A stretch of DNA of 64,000 nt from Emiliania huxleyi CCMP1516 (Eukaryota; Haptophyta; Isochrysidales; Noelaerhabdaceae), in contig NW_005200543.1 in NCBI RefSeq assembly GCF_000372725.1, positions 19,839 through 83,838 of the forward strand. Reading direction: 5' to 3'. Numbering within the stretch: position 1 is the stretch's first letter; every line of letters starts with the position of its first letter. Under the pieces are notes generated by a model. It had not been told where the DNA came from. It saw nothing but the letters and a program-made list of their open reading frames with translations, and made no database searches. Below, in pieces: positions 27,873 to 38,700 of the stretch. A program made the translations under genes and the position numbers.

Positions 27873-29183
27873 TCACAGACTGTCACATTGTGGGAGAGCA
27901 TCCACGAAAGCCAATCCTGTGCGCCGGGGTAACGGGTGCGGGCGTGGGAACGAGCAAAAGTGCCTGGCTGCCTTGAGAGGGAGGTGGCGAGCTGCCTTCT
28001 CCGCCACAAATGCCGGCCCGTGAGGGCATGCAGACCGGCCGCAGTAATCGACCTTTGCGTGTGCTAAGAGCCCCAGCCGAAGCTTTGGGCCCTTCCCTCT
28101 TGCACCGTGCCGAGCCGCCGCAGGCTCGACCCGCTCCCACCCAGCCCTCACCGCAGCTTGCGCGTTGCCGATGACTCGCGCCTGCGCCTTGCTGGCCGCG
28201 GTTGCTCGCTGGCTATGGCCAGCTGATGAGAGAGAGACGCCCATGTCGACAAATGGAACCGTCATGACCTTGTTGTAGTGCTTCCAGTTGGTCCGGTCGA
28301 ACGCGGAGGGGTGTTGCGCGAGCAATGTCCGCAGCCATGCGCCCGTGTGCACCGGCAGGCGCGCCACGTCGGAATGTGACTGGTTGCTCCGCCCCGCACC
28401 TCGCTCACGTGGAGGAAAGAGTGCTGGTAGGCTGACCCACAGCCGTGAGGCAACACCCATCAGCTCTCGCGGCCCCCAGATCGTGTGGTCGGTGGCCGCG
28501 TGCACTGCTCGAACCTGAAGCAGCAGAGAGCGAGTCGTGAGCAAGGCCAAGCGTGGCCCCACAGAGGCACTCGCGCCATGGCCTTGGAAGCGGCGAGAAA
28601 CGACGGGTTGCACGCCGACCAGGGAGGAGACGGGATCGAGTCAAAGCGGATCTTGACCACGACCTCGTAGCTGCCCCTCTTCCGTGAGCCTTCGGCCTGC
28701 TCCATCAGCCTCCACGCGTGCCACACGCGGTACCACTGCAGCTCGCCTGCAGCAAAGCACAGGCCTGGTCGGTGCGCGGCCGCCATACGCCCGAGTTGGC
28801 ATCGTTCGCGCTCCCTTCTCAAGCGGCGATCGCCGGCCCGAGCCGCGCGCTGACGGCACATGCGACCATGCTGTAGCCGGATGAAGGTGACGCAGGCGCA
28901 TCGCCAGCGGGAGGCTAGTCAGAGCAACCCCCTTGAGATTCCGAGGCAACGCTGTGGCTAGCTTTGATAGCACCGTCACGGAGAGTTCCAGCTGGGATGT
29001 CGGCTGCGAAAGCTGTGAGTCTGACCTCGGATCTGGCTCTGTCATCGCAAAGACATCAGCGTGCAACGAAGCCACGAGTCCACGCAGGGCCGATTCAGAA
29101 TGGTAGGGAACCGGAAGGAGTCCCACTGCCAGCAGTGCGACGGAGACAGCCCGGGCTTCGCACGACGAGCTCTCGTCCGCCAT
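27873..29183 (-). CDS. Glycosyltransferase-like protein (nucleotide-diphospho-sugar type), three exons
   Basis: Exon 1 (from about 29183) encodes SVALLAVGLLPVPYHSESAL and HADVFAMTEPDP, a Rossmann-like start with the DVF motif. Exon 2 (28746 to about 28610; acceptor GCTTTGCTGCAG) encodes LQWYRVWHAWRLMEQAEGSR and YEVVVKIRFDSIPS. Exon 3 (from 28514; acceptor CTCTCTGCTGCTTCAG) encodes VRAVHAATDHTIWGPRELMG and WKHYNKVMTVPFVDMGVSLS. The order QWxxxxxAWxxME, YxVVVKxRFD, ATDHxxWG is that of protist glycosyltransferase-like proteins as I remember them; substrate and compartment are unknown. The start is uncertain because the frame stays open upstream to 29546, and no signal anchor is seen in the chosen frame. 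The C-terminus past about 28000 is less conserved-looking. Confidence 0.5.
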
Positions 29184-29277
29184 CGAAGCATTCGTAGGCT
29201 GGAAGAGGACGCGCGACCATATCTTGGCTCCTGTGGGCCTCGGACAAGTTTCCGCGTAACAGCAAACAATACGAATT

Positions 29278-30022
29278 ATGACGAGTTCTCTCGCGCTCGC
29301 CGCGGCTGCGGCTGTACTCGTCTGGAGCACCCCGCGCTCACCTGCGACAGCAGTGTCAAACGACCCACTTCGCCCTGACCCGGTGGCCGCTTTTGCGGGC
29401 GCTGTCAAGGGGTCACGGCACACACCGACTTCTCTTCTCGCTCTCGGGTGAAGCCCTGAGCCCTCCGTCTTTGCTACTAGGATAGAGGAGAAGCGGACCT
29501 GCATCATTCGTAAGATTGAGCAGTTGCAACGCAAACTACTCCTCACGGGCAGAGTGAGTTCGAAATCTGCTTTGTAGCCGGTTGGTCCAAGGCAACGCTA
29601 AGTCCCGCGCAATGTATGTTACGCGCAGGAGCATCTGCGGAAGCTGCTCGTGACATTCGATCTCAGGCTGCTCCTCCGAGCATACGACGAGCCGATCGGC
29701 TCGATCTCTGAGGCTTGGGCGTGGGCTAAGGCGACTGGCCGTCAGGCTGCCGACCGTGCTGGAGCTCGGCAACACACGCAATCTCTCATTGGTGCCGTAC
29801 TGCAAGATAGGAGGAGCTCGAGGATATCGCGCGCCCTTGGAGGTGGCTTGATCTCTAGCTCACGCCCCTCGATCATTCATTAGGTCAGGAGAGTGGAGAA
29901 GCCCGACGTCGTCGCCGCACTAGGTCCACACCTGGATGGCCTCTTGCGCGCACTTCAGGCCAGCACAAACCCTCCCGCCGCCCTCACTGGGAAGCACGGC
30001 ACCCGCGATGAAAAGCAGAGGT
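29278..30022 (+). CDS. Small secreted or organelle-targeted protein, unknown family
   Basis: ATG 29278 opens MTSSLALAAAAAVLVWSTPR, a good signal peptide, then a short mature start (PATAVSNDPLRPDPVAAFAG). The next exon (about 29481-29553, acceptor TTTGCTACTAG, donor AGA|GTGAGT) encodes IEEKRTCIIRKIEQLQRKLL. Exon 3 (about 29629-29842) encodes EHLRKLLVTFDLRLLLRAYD and EAWAWAKATGRQAAD, ending at GGAG|GTGGCT. Exon 4 (from about 29890) encodes EKPDVVAALGPHLDGLLRAL and may run to a GTGCGC donor near 30021. Codon use is less GC-biased than in neighbouring genes. No domain is recognised; the C-terminal end is not determined. Confidence 0.5.
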
Positions 30023-30516
30023 GCGCACAATCAACACACACACAACGATTCTTTCTGTTCTGTCTGCATCTGAGGTGGGCCTGTTGCAAACAGGCGGTGC
30101 TTCAAGCGCCTCGCAATCGCCCTCGATGGAGTCAACTGCACATCGGGGGCCCGTTATGCCCCATTGCTAGTGGACCGCATGCGCGTGATTCTCTCCTCAC
30201 CCGAAGTACAGTGCACCCGATGGGCGAGATGATGCGGCCACGCGGCGGCGGCGGCCCTGTTGCGATTGCACCCGCGTTGATTGAGGGTTGAGGCGGCCGG
30301 TATCAGGCCGGTGTGGATGAGAGGTTGCGAGAGTCGATTGTAGCTACAGGATGTCCACTTTCTTGTATGTCCGGGCAGCCATTTCTGAGAAGGGGAGGGG
30401 GAGGGGCTGCGAATGGAACTTTCGGGGGGCCCGGAGCGCGTGCCACAAGAGCCCGCCACAGCGGAGATCACCGCTCGAGCCTCGCCGCGCTTCCACGACG
30501 CTGACGGACGTGCGCC

Positions 30517-31654
30517 ATGGCAACAGCGCACAGCAGCGTGGCAGAGCCCCTGCTCCCGCCGACCGCCGCTCGGCGCGGCACCCTCCGCCGCATGCGGCCG
30601 CTTGCGGCCGTCGCTGTGCCTGCTATGGGAGTCCTCCTCGGCTTTGCGGTCCCCGCGGTGGCGCCGACTGAATACTTTTGCCCAGATTGGGCACACCAGG
30701 CCTCTATGATCCTGGGCTGGACCTACTTTTTGGCATGGTCTGTCTCCTTCTATCCCCAGGCCGTGCTCAACTGGGAGCGCCGCTCGGTCGTTGGGTTGTC
30801 CCTTGACTTTACGGCTCTGAATGTTGTCGGTGCGGCTCCGCCCTTTGCCCCTGCGACCGAGGCGATTGCGGCGCTGGGCGCTCACGCTCACCCCCCTCTG
30901 CCGCGCAGGCTTCGCGTGCTATTCTGTCTTCAACGTGGGCATGTACTTCTGGCCCGCGGTGCGCGAGCAGTACGCGCAGCGTCACGACGGCAGCACGGCG
31001 CCGCTCCTACGGAGCTGAGGGAGCCTCTCGGCACGGCACCGCACCACCTATAGGCGCGATGCCGCTCGTGCGACCGAATGACGTCTTCTTCTCCCTGCAT
31101 GCCCTGGTGCTCTGTGCCATCGTGGGCTTGCAGGCTATCATGTACCCGCGCGGCAGCCAGCGCCTCTCGTGGCTGTCACGCGGCATGCTGGGCGCCTGCG
31201 CTCTCATGGTGCCCGTCGGAGTCGTGCTCGCGGCCGCGCATGCGTGCGCGGCGTGCACGTGGCTCGACCTGCTCACCAGCCTCTCCTACTTCAAGCTCGC
31301 CATCTCCATCACCAAGTACGTGCCGCAGGTCGTGCTCAATGCGAAGCGGCGCTCCACCGTCGGGTGGAACATCGACAACGTGGTGCTCGACTTTGTCGGC
31401 GCGCCTCGCCCAGTGCAGTCGCCGCGAGAGGAGCCGCGCCGCGAATCGGCTGCGTGCTGCGAATAGGTGGCATGCTCTCGCTCGCGCAAGCGGTGCTCGA
31501 CGCGGGCTGCAGCGGCGACTGGAGCGCCATCGCAGGAAACCCGGTCAAGTTTGGGCTCGGCTTCTCCTCAATGGTGTTTGACACCGTCTTTCTCATTCAG
31601 CACTACGTTCTCTACCCGAATCGCCGCTCAAGCGTTGCGCTCAGTCCTCACTGA
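30517..31654 (+). CDS. CTNS: Cystinosin-like lysosomal cystine/H+ symporter (PQ-loop family)
   Basis: Exons 30517-30829, 30909-30995, 31054-31398 and 31467-31654 join in frame. Cystinosin exports cystine from lysosomes or vacuoles with protons. First PQ loop: [20 protein letters not shown] then [11 protein letters not shown]. Then [32 protein letters not shown] and further hydrophobic segments. Second PQ loop: [20 protein letters not shown] then [19 protein letters not shown]. The end is [20 protein letters not shown] ... QHYVLYP. These match the cystinosin signatures including both Pro-Gln dipeptides. The large N-terminal lumenal domain of the animal protein is absent; only about 45 residues precede the first membrane segment. 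Introns are 79, 58 and 68 nt; the second and third use GC donors (CACG|GCGCCG, GTCG|GCGCGC). Confidence 0.85.
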
Positions 31655-31910
31655 CACACGCGTGAGCAATGACGTGCGGCAAACTGGTGTGCGCCCGACC
31701 GGCGCAACCAAGCGGGGACGATTTCTGTCTCTCTATCTCTCTGTCTGTCTCTCTGTGTTACGAGGAGGGGTGCAGAAAGTGGAAGCAGTCTCAAGTTGGG
31801 CCCTCAGGTAAGCACACTGGCAGATTTTATATCCCGAGGCGGTGCCCGGTGAACCTGAGGTGAGCACTTGGAGCACTTGGAGTGCCGCCGCGGTTTGTTT
31901 TTCTTCATTC

Positions 31911-32662
31911 ATGGAGCCAACCGCGCTGCTCGACGCCGCCCGCCAGGCCGCGCCGGCGCACCTGCAGCGTCCCGAGTCTGGCCTGTCGGTCCGCCACGCC
32001 GCCGCCGCCACCCGCCCCGGTTACAGCGTCCTCGAGGTGGGCATCGCCGGCGCCTTCTCCGCCGCGATAGAGGTGGCGGTGGCGCCCGAGGGCTCTGCGG
32101 GCTGGCTGCCGCGGCGCGTGGTGGTGGGCCCGCACGAGGACGGGGCCGCGTGCCCCGCGTACCTGCCGCACCCGCGGACGCACCTCTTCCGCGCCCTCTC
32201 CGCCCACGCCGGCTCCCTCCTCGTGCATCTCGACGCTCTGCCGCCGGCGGAGCGGTGAGCGGGCGGCGCTCTCTCTCCGTCCACGTCCACTCCTCAGCAC
32301 CTCCTGCGACCTGCCCGCGGCTCGCCACGCCCCCTAGCGGCCCTCGCGCTGACGCCTCCTCGGCGGTGGCAGGCTACCGCGGCTCATCCGATGGCTCTGC
32401 TCTCTGGACGGCCTGTGGACCGAGCGTTGCGCGATGTGCGGCCAGCGACCTGGCGAGCCGGCAACACACCGCGGCGCCTCCTCACACCACGAGCGGCGCG
32501 AATAGGTGCGGCCGGCTGCTCGCGCCGGCCGGGCCGAGCAGCACGCGCCTGCTGCCGCCCACCGTCCGCACGCCGCAGCTGCAGGCGTACCATCCGGGCT
32601 GCTTTGCCGCGAGCCGGGGGTCGGCCTGCTGGGAGGCGGAGTGGGTGGCGCTGAGGGAGTGA
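31911..32662 (+). CDS. MED27: Mediator subunit MED27-like protein
   Basis: Exons 31911-32254, 32373-32435 and 32506-32662 join in frame to 187 residues. The C-terminus reads CAMCGRLLAPAGPS ... LLPPTVRTPQLQAYHPGCF, the CxxC ... LPP..R ... YHxxC pattern typical of MED27, where the Cys/His residues bind zinc. The N-terminal part (MEPTALLDAARQ; PGYSVLEVGIAGAFSAAIEV; LFRALSAHAGSLLVHLDALP) fits the helical and beta portion only loosely. MED27 belongs to the Mediator tail/upper module that links transcription factors to RNA polymerase II. The second intron is flanked by GTGCGGCCRGC (32436 and 32506); splicing at GT of copy 1 and AG before copy 2 gives an intact CxxC. A GAGCACTTG repeat lies 30 bp before the ATG. 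Confidence 0.65.
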
Positions 32663-32664
32663 TG

Positions 32665-33480
32665 CGGCGCACAGTCATCACGGGCGGCGCACAGTCATCA
32701 CCAACGACACGGTCACAGTGTGTGTGCAGTGCGTACACTCCGGCGACCGTGACGCCGTCGGCGCTCGTCAAAAACATCTACTGTGGAGCTCTAAGTCTAG
32801 CTTCGTGTTGTACTAGTGATGCTGCACTAGGCGGCCCGTTTTTAGCAAAAAGCAGATACCACATCGCGTGTGGTCATCGAAAAACCGCATGTTCGCCCGT
32901 CTGGGACCTCTTCGTACGAACTCCGAAAACTGCTCCTTAACGACGACTACGCGGCCCGGCGGTCGATCTTCGCCTTCTCAGCGGTGGAGGGGATGTGGAT
33001 GGTACGTGCGGACCGCGTGGTGCTGCGATGGTTTGACGAGTGCGACTCCCAGCGTCGACTCTGCGACCCCACGGAGCCTCTGCTGCTCCCACCGCGGGGG
33101 GGGGGGGTCTGCAGACCACCCGGCCGAACTTCAGAGTCGCGGTGCTCCTCAAATACGGCTCAAACGCCCACGATGTTGTGGGGGGGACATATGCTGATGA
33201 TCCTGGCCCAATTGGTTCGCTCAGAAAGCTTCTGCACTGGGCGGTCGTCAAGGTTCGCTCCCCGCACACCGGCCCCGGAATAAGTTACATCAATCATCAG
33301 AACATGGGCGGCTCCGCTCAGCCCGGGAGAGACGTGCCCCAATCGGCATGCGCGTATTCTTCCACGCCATACGCTACATCCACCGCCACCGGATCGAGCG
33401 GCTGCTTCCACACGCCCTGGAAAGCTCACCTTAAACGTCCGGCTGCAAAGCTGCCGTTTTCAGTGCGATGACAAGTGGCC
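32665..33480. other. Uncharacterised interval, possible exons
   Basis: A forward frame at about 32895-33000 (ELRKLLLNDDYAARRSIFAF) ends at a consensus-like donor ATG|GTACGTGCG. A further frame at 33130-33471 (VVGGTYADDPGPIGSLRKLL) ends at a stop. They could be exons of one unknown gene, but no motif or clear start is visible. A G9 run lies near 33098. Confidence 0.3.
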
Positions 33481-33790
33481 GCCACTCTAGATAGGATCTT
33501 GCTCTCCCTGCTCCCGAGCTTCTCTTCACTGCGCCACTCTTGGCATGTGGCAAGCACCCGCCCCGGTTGTGCCCCTGGGAGGAAGAAGAAACAGAGAGTC
33601 ATGGCCTGCCGCTGCGAGACCGTTTCTGAAAGTGAGGCCTCGTCAGGTTCAACCTTGGGCCAGGTACCAATTTTGTCGAATTTATTTCAAAATTTACAGG
33701 CGCGGAGCGCCTGCGAAAATTTTGAAGAAATTTGCAGTCGGGCCTGATTTTCATCAAGATCTTTCACATTTGCGGTGTGGAGTTGGGGGG

Positions 33791-33868
33791 TGGGTTAGGT
33801 TAGGGTTATTAGGGTTAGAGGGTTAGGGTTAGGGTTAGGGTTAGGGTTAGGGTTAGGGTTAGGGTTAG
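33791..33868 (+). repeat. Interstitial telomere-type repeat (TTAGGG)n
   Basis: About twelve TTAGGG units, the first few degenerate (GGTTAGGT, TTATTAGGG, TTAGAGGG), then eight near-perfect. Orientation is TTAGGG on the + strand. Coding genes lie on both sides, so this is an internal tract, a fusion relic or an assembly junction. Confidence 0.9.
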
Positions 33869-33959
33869 TGTTCTTGTGTTTGTATGCCAGCGTTGCAGAG
33901 TTCTGCGCTGGGATCTGGCCCCAGCGCGGACGAGTAAGACTCAGCACCGCACGCTGACC

Positions 33960-34440
33960 CCACCAAATGCCGCCTCAGGGCGCCAGGCCGCCAGCCACCT
34001 CATACACGCGGCCGGCGCCCTCTCGCGGCAAAAGGGTCGAGCGAGCGGGCAGAGTCGCGATGTCTGCGCACCCGCGTGCTGATGGGGCGGCACACGCAGC
34101 GGAGAGAGGCCCTGTCGCGCCGCCAGTAGCGTTCCGCACTCCCCACGCCACCAATTGCCGCCTCAGGGCGCCAGCCACCTCTTACACGCGGCCGGCGCCC
34201 TCTCGCGGCAAAAGGGTCGAGCGAGCGGGCAGAGTCGCGATGTCTGCGCACCCGCGTGCCGATGGGCGGCACACGCAATCGAGAGAGGCCCTGTCGCGCC
34301 GCCAGTGGCGTTCTCCGCAAAACTCCCCACGCCACCAATTGCCGCCTCAGGGCGCCAGCCACCTCTTACACGCGGCCGGCGCCCTCTCGCGGCAAAAGGG
34401 TCGAGCGAGCGGGCAGAGTCGCGATGTCCCTGCGCACCTG
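33960..34440 (+). repeat. Tandem repeat of about 184-188 bp, 2.6 copies
   Basis: Units begin CCACCAAWTGCCGCCTCAGG at 33960, 34148 and 34332 and share TACACGCGGCCGGCGCCCTC and GCGAGCGGGCAGAGTCGCGA. It lies 92 bp beyond the telomere-type tract. ORFs inside are repeat-driven. Confidence 0.85.
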
Positions 34441-35225
34441 GGTGTTCGCCGCCTATATGCTCTATCCTGTGCCAAGACGGACACGTTTTGACAATCAAAA
34501 TCTACCTCAAAATTTGCGGCCGCCCCTCGAAATTTGCTGATCAAAATTTGCGGTGGCCCGGATCGAAACCTGTACTTTGGCCAAGTTGCTTCTCGCTCAT
34601 CCACCCACCCTCCTCGACCTTCCCGACGATACCAGCGGGCCCGCCTCCACCTAGAAGACTGGTGCTGAGGGGTGGGCGTTCCCTGCCTCCGGCTACTGCA
34701 TATACCTGAGCTAGGGCCTGAGAGGCCTCGCTGGAGCCGAGGCATAGCGGCGTGATTTCGGACCTCCACGACCCTCGTCATGTCCCGGGCTGTGTGGCCT
34801 CAACCCTAGCCGGCCCGCTGTTCCTACGGTTGCGCGAGCTGTCCGAAGCTGTCACAGCTAGGGTTGCAGGACCTCGAAAGCCGGTCATCCACCACCCGAA
34901 AGTGGCCGCCCTGCCCTCCAGAGCGCCGCCACAGCCGTCGTGCAAAACGGCCCAACCACCGACACGACCGCCACCGTCCGGCGGCAAGGCATACGCTCTG
35001 AGGCCGTAGAATGGTGACAGCTGCATCTAGCTCTTTGCGCGGGTCAAGTGTACCTGGCCTCACCTTGATGGTCCTAGGCGGGCTTCTCCACAGGAGTCGA
35101 TCTTGGAGAGGGGCAGTGCTCACTCTGCACTCTCTGGTCGGCCTGCTGTACCGACCCGTCGTGGCTTCACATCTACCTCGTGCCAGCGGCTCTCCTCGGC
35201 ACCAGAGCGCTCCATCCTTTGTATT
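34441..35225. other. Intergenic, no gene identified
   Basis: Contains several weak ORFs without motifs. AT-rich ATTTGCGGYCGCCC-like words at 34505-34560 resemble AATTTACAGGCGC and AATTTGCAG near 33690-33735. Nothing else is supported. Confidence 0.4.
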
Positions 35226-35263
35226 AAATGAACTCGGGGGCACAGGACGCGGTACAAACGGGG
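35226..35263 (+). repeat. 38-bp direct repeat, copy A (downstream of the cyclase gene)
   Basis: AAATGAACTCGGGGGCACAG followed by GACGCGGTACAAACGGGG, identical to 47734-47771 and in the same orientation. The two copies bracket the whole cyclase gene. Confidence 0.9.
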
Positions 35264-35720
35264 CCCCATCCTTACGCCAGAGCCTGTCCTGGGGCGGGGC
35301 CCTACGCCCTCACAATCATACGCATATAAAACCCCCCGGACTCAATCGATTGTACTGCGGTGGTGTGAGTGAATGCACCGCATGAACATGAGCAACAAGC
35401 TGACGAGCCACGAGGCCTGGGAGCAGCCTGGGTCGTCAGTACGTGTAGCGTGTAGTCTGTAGAGAGCGGTCGTAAATCACACGGCCGCAAAGTGGCGGGG
35501 AGGGGGTTCGAGGGTGGGGGCTGGGGCAAAGAGAGCGAGAGTTTCCGGTGGATACATCAATACACAACCAACTCTCCCTTCGACAGGGACCAAAACAAGC
35601 AACGGACGGGGTTGCGTCAGGGTTGCGTGTGAAAGAGAAGATGCACATGGAGACGACAGAAACACGTGCTGGGGGGCGCAAGACATACACACGCGCTTGT
35701 GTGCCGCATGCCCCCGCTCC

Positions 35721-38700
35721 TCATAACAGGGGAGGAGGCCTCGCCAAGTGCGGCGTCAGCGTGGGTGTCGAGGCCGACGGCGTCGAAGTCCCCCGCTCCA
35801 GCTCGGCCGCCGACCGCTCCGCTCCTCCAAAGCAGCCGCAAGTGACGGCGAGCGCCTCGGTCGTCTGCGCGCCGCCGCCGCCGTCCTCGTCGCCGTCGCC
35901 CCCCCTCGACCCGAGCGAGCGACTCCGCCCCCCGGCCTCGGCGCCCGGGTTGATGCCGAGGTCGCGTAGGAACTGGGCGCACCGCTCCTCGTCGAAGCTG
36001 CGCGCACCACCAGCAGGGCTCGGCGAGCGGCGGGAGGCGCGGCGGCGGAGGCGAGGGGAAGGGGACGGGGCAGAGGGGGCGCGGGTGCAGACACACATCC
36101 AGCCATGGCGGACGGGGGGCGGGGTGGGAGGGGCTTGGTGCCGGGAGAGCGAGGGAGGGAGGGAGGGAGGGGAGGGGGGGGGGGGGGGGAAGCGGCGTTG
36201 CCTGGCTCCGGCTCGCGCAAAGAGGTCGAGGGCCGCCTGGAAGAGCCGCGCCTGCCGGGCGCGCGTTAGGGGGCGCACGTCAGTGGGCGTGTCGTGGACG
36301 CGGCCGGCGCTGCGCCGCCCTCGAGCAGCCGCGCGCCTTTTGGTAGTCGGAGGAGGCGCCCTTGCCGAGCTCGACCAGGCCGAGCGCGCGCTCGTACGCC
36401 ATGCCAAGCCGCGAGGCGATGCTGACTGCCTTGTGGAAGTGGCGCAGCGCGCGCGAGCGGCGGCCGCCGAGCATGTCCAGCTGGCCTGAAGGGGGGGGGG
36501 GGGGGGGCAGCACGCGCGCGCGCAGTGAGCCAACAGCCAGCCGGTGCACTGGCGGCGTGGTGGAGGTGTGTGTGGCGACTCTTCGTGAGCGAGTTGGTTC
36601 GTTCACTGCGGGCGCCGTCTCAGGCGCGACGCTCGCGCGGCGGCGAGCGGGAGGGTGCGCCGGGCGCGCGCCTCAGCAGCAGGGCTACATCAGGGCTACA
36701 TCGGCCACATCTCTGCCACATCTCTGCCAGATCGCGGCCATGTCTCGGCTACATCCTCGCCCCTCAGCAGCAAAGCGCGGGGCCGTGCCACCGCGTACAG
36801 CTCGCCTGCGACCGCGCGTGAGGTAGGGCGAGACGGTCGGGGCAGAAGCGGTTGGGGCAGAAGCGGTTGGGGCAGAAGCGGTTGGGGCAGGGCGGACAGG
36901 GGCGGCAGAGGTGGAAGAGGCGCGCGGGGGGGGGCGGCGCGGGGGGGTCGGGAGGGGGAGGGGGGGGGGGGGAGCACGGAGCGGCTGCTGCTGCGGCGGC
37001 GGCGGCGTGGCGCGCGGCGGCCGTGGCGGCGGTCACCGAATTGCTTCAGCCGGTCGATCCACTCCTGCGCGTACCGCTGCAACCGCTCGACGTCGAGCCC
37101 GCCGGCGGCGCCGCCGGCGGCGCCCGCCTCCGCGGCCGCGTCGTCGTCCGCCGCCGGCTCGAGGATGGTCACGCGCGTGGTGAGGGCCGGCGTGGAGGCG
37201 GCCGCGCGGGGCGCGCACGCGGCGGGCGGGGCGGCGGCCTCGGCGTCGTCGTCGTCGGCGAACTGGGCGTCGCGGGGGAGGCGTGCGCCGGAGTGCTCGG
37301 GCGCGCAGGCGGTGTGGCGGGAGGTGTCCAAGGCGGATGACGAGGCGGCGCTGTTCGGCCGCGCGCGCGAGCGGCGCATCAGCGCGTCCGAGCAGCGGCT
37401 GAAGACGGAGCCGCGCGCGGGCGGCGCCGGGGCGTGCTCGAGTCCGCGCTCGAGGAGCCGCAGAAACACCTCGGCCGTGGAGGCGAAGGCCTTGAGGACG
37501 TAGTACTTTGTGCGCGGCCCCTTGAAGCGGTCCTTGACCTTGAGCGCGTACCCGAGCGCGCCCTCCTCGTCGCCCATCCGGAGCAGGCAGAGGGCGAGCT
37601 GGCCGTACGAGTTGGTCTCCTTGAGGATCGCGTGGGCCTCGGCGGTGCGGTTCGAGGCGAGGTTGACGGCGGCGATGCCCGACTGGCACCGGTTGATCAT
37701 CTGCTTGTCCGCGCGCGCCTCGGCCGACTCGAGCGCCGCCTGGTAGCACTCGAGCGAGGCCGCAAAGTCGCCCGCGTAGAACTCGAGGTGGCCGCGGTGC
37801 GAGACGACGTCCTCCCACAGCCGGCGGTCCTTGAGCCCGTGCACAATCTCGCGCGCGCGGGAGAGGTTGTCGCGCGCGGCCGCCCAGCGCGCGGAGGCGG
37901 CGTCGTGGATGCCGACCGCGAGGAGCGTGAAGGCGAGCTGCGCGTACTCGCCCAGCTGGCGGCACGACCCGAGCGCCTGCGCCTTGTAGTACGCAACCGC
38001 GCGGCGCGAGCCGCCCGTCGCCGCCGTCACCGCGAGCAGGTCGGCGTACGCGCGCGCCACGACCGGCGCGAGCGAGGCGAGGCGGAGGCCGAGGGCGAGC
38101 GAGCGGCGCGCGCAGTAGTCGGCGAGCCGGATGCGGTGATTCATGAGGTAGATCTGAGAGAGCAGCTCGTAGCACGTCGCGACCTCGGCGAGCCGCCGCT
38201 CCTCGGGCGCCTGCGAGACATGGCCCGGACGTGTCTAGGGCGTGTCCTGGAAGGGGCGAGCCGCCGCTCCTCCTCGTGCGCCGTCGGCGGGGGGCCGCCC
38301 GGCTGCGGCCAGCGCGAGAACGGGAGGAAGACCTTGCGCAGGTGGGCGAGGCGCATGAGCTGCGAGCGCCACGCCAGCGCGCCTAATTAATGACCAATGA
38401 ATGAGTAGACATCTCGCCCTAAGAATTAAGAATCAATGAGCGCCACGCCAGCGCGCCGTCCGTGTAGCCCTCGAGCGGCTGCCGCTCGATCTCAAACGCG
38501 ACGAGCGCCTCGTTGAGCCTCGCCTAATTAATTCTCCATCAATCACTTACCTGACAGCCCGTTGAGCCTCGCCTAATTCACGTCTCGCTGAGCCGCGCCT
38601 CGGCCGCCTTGTGCTGCCCCTGCAAAAAGTGGCGCCGGGCGATGCGGCGGAGGAGCGGCCCGCGCTGCGCGCGCACGGCGCCGCCTCCGCCCTGCGCCGC

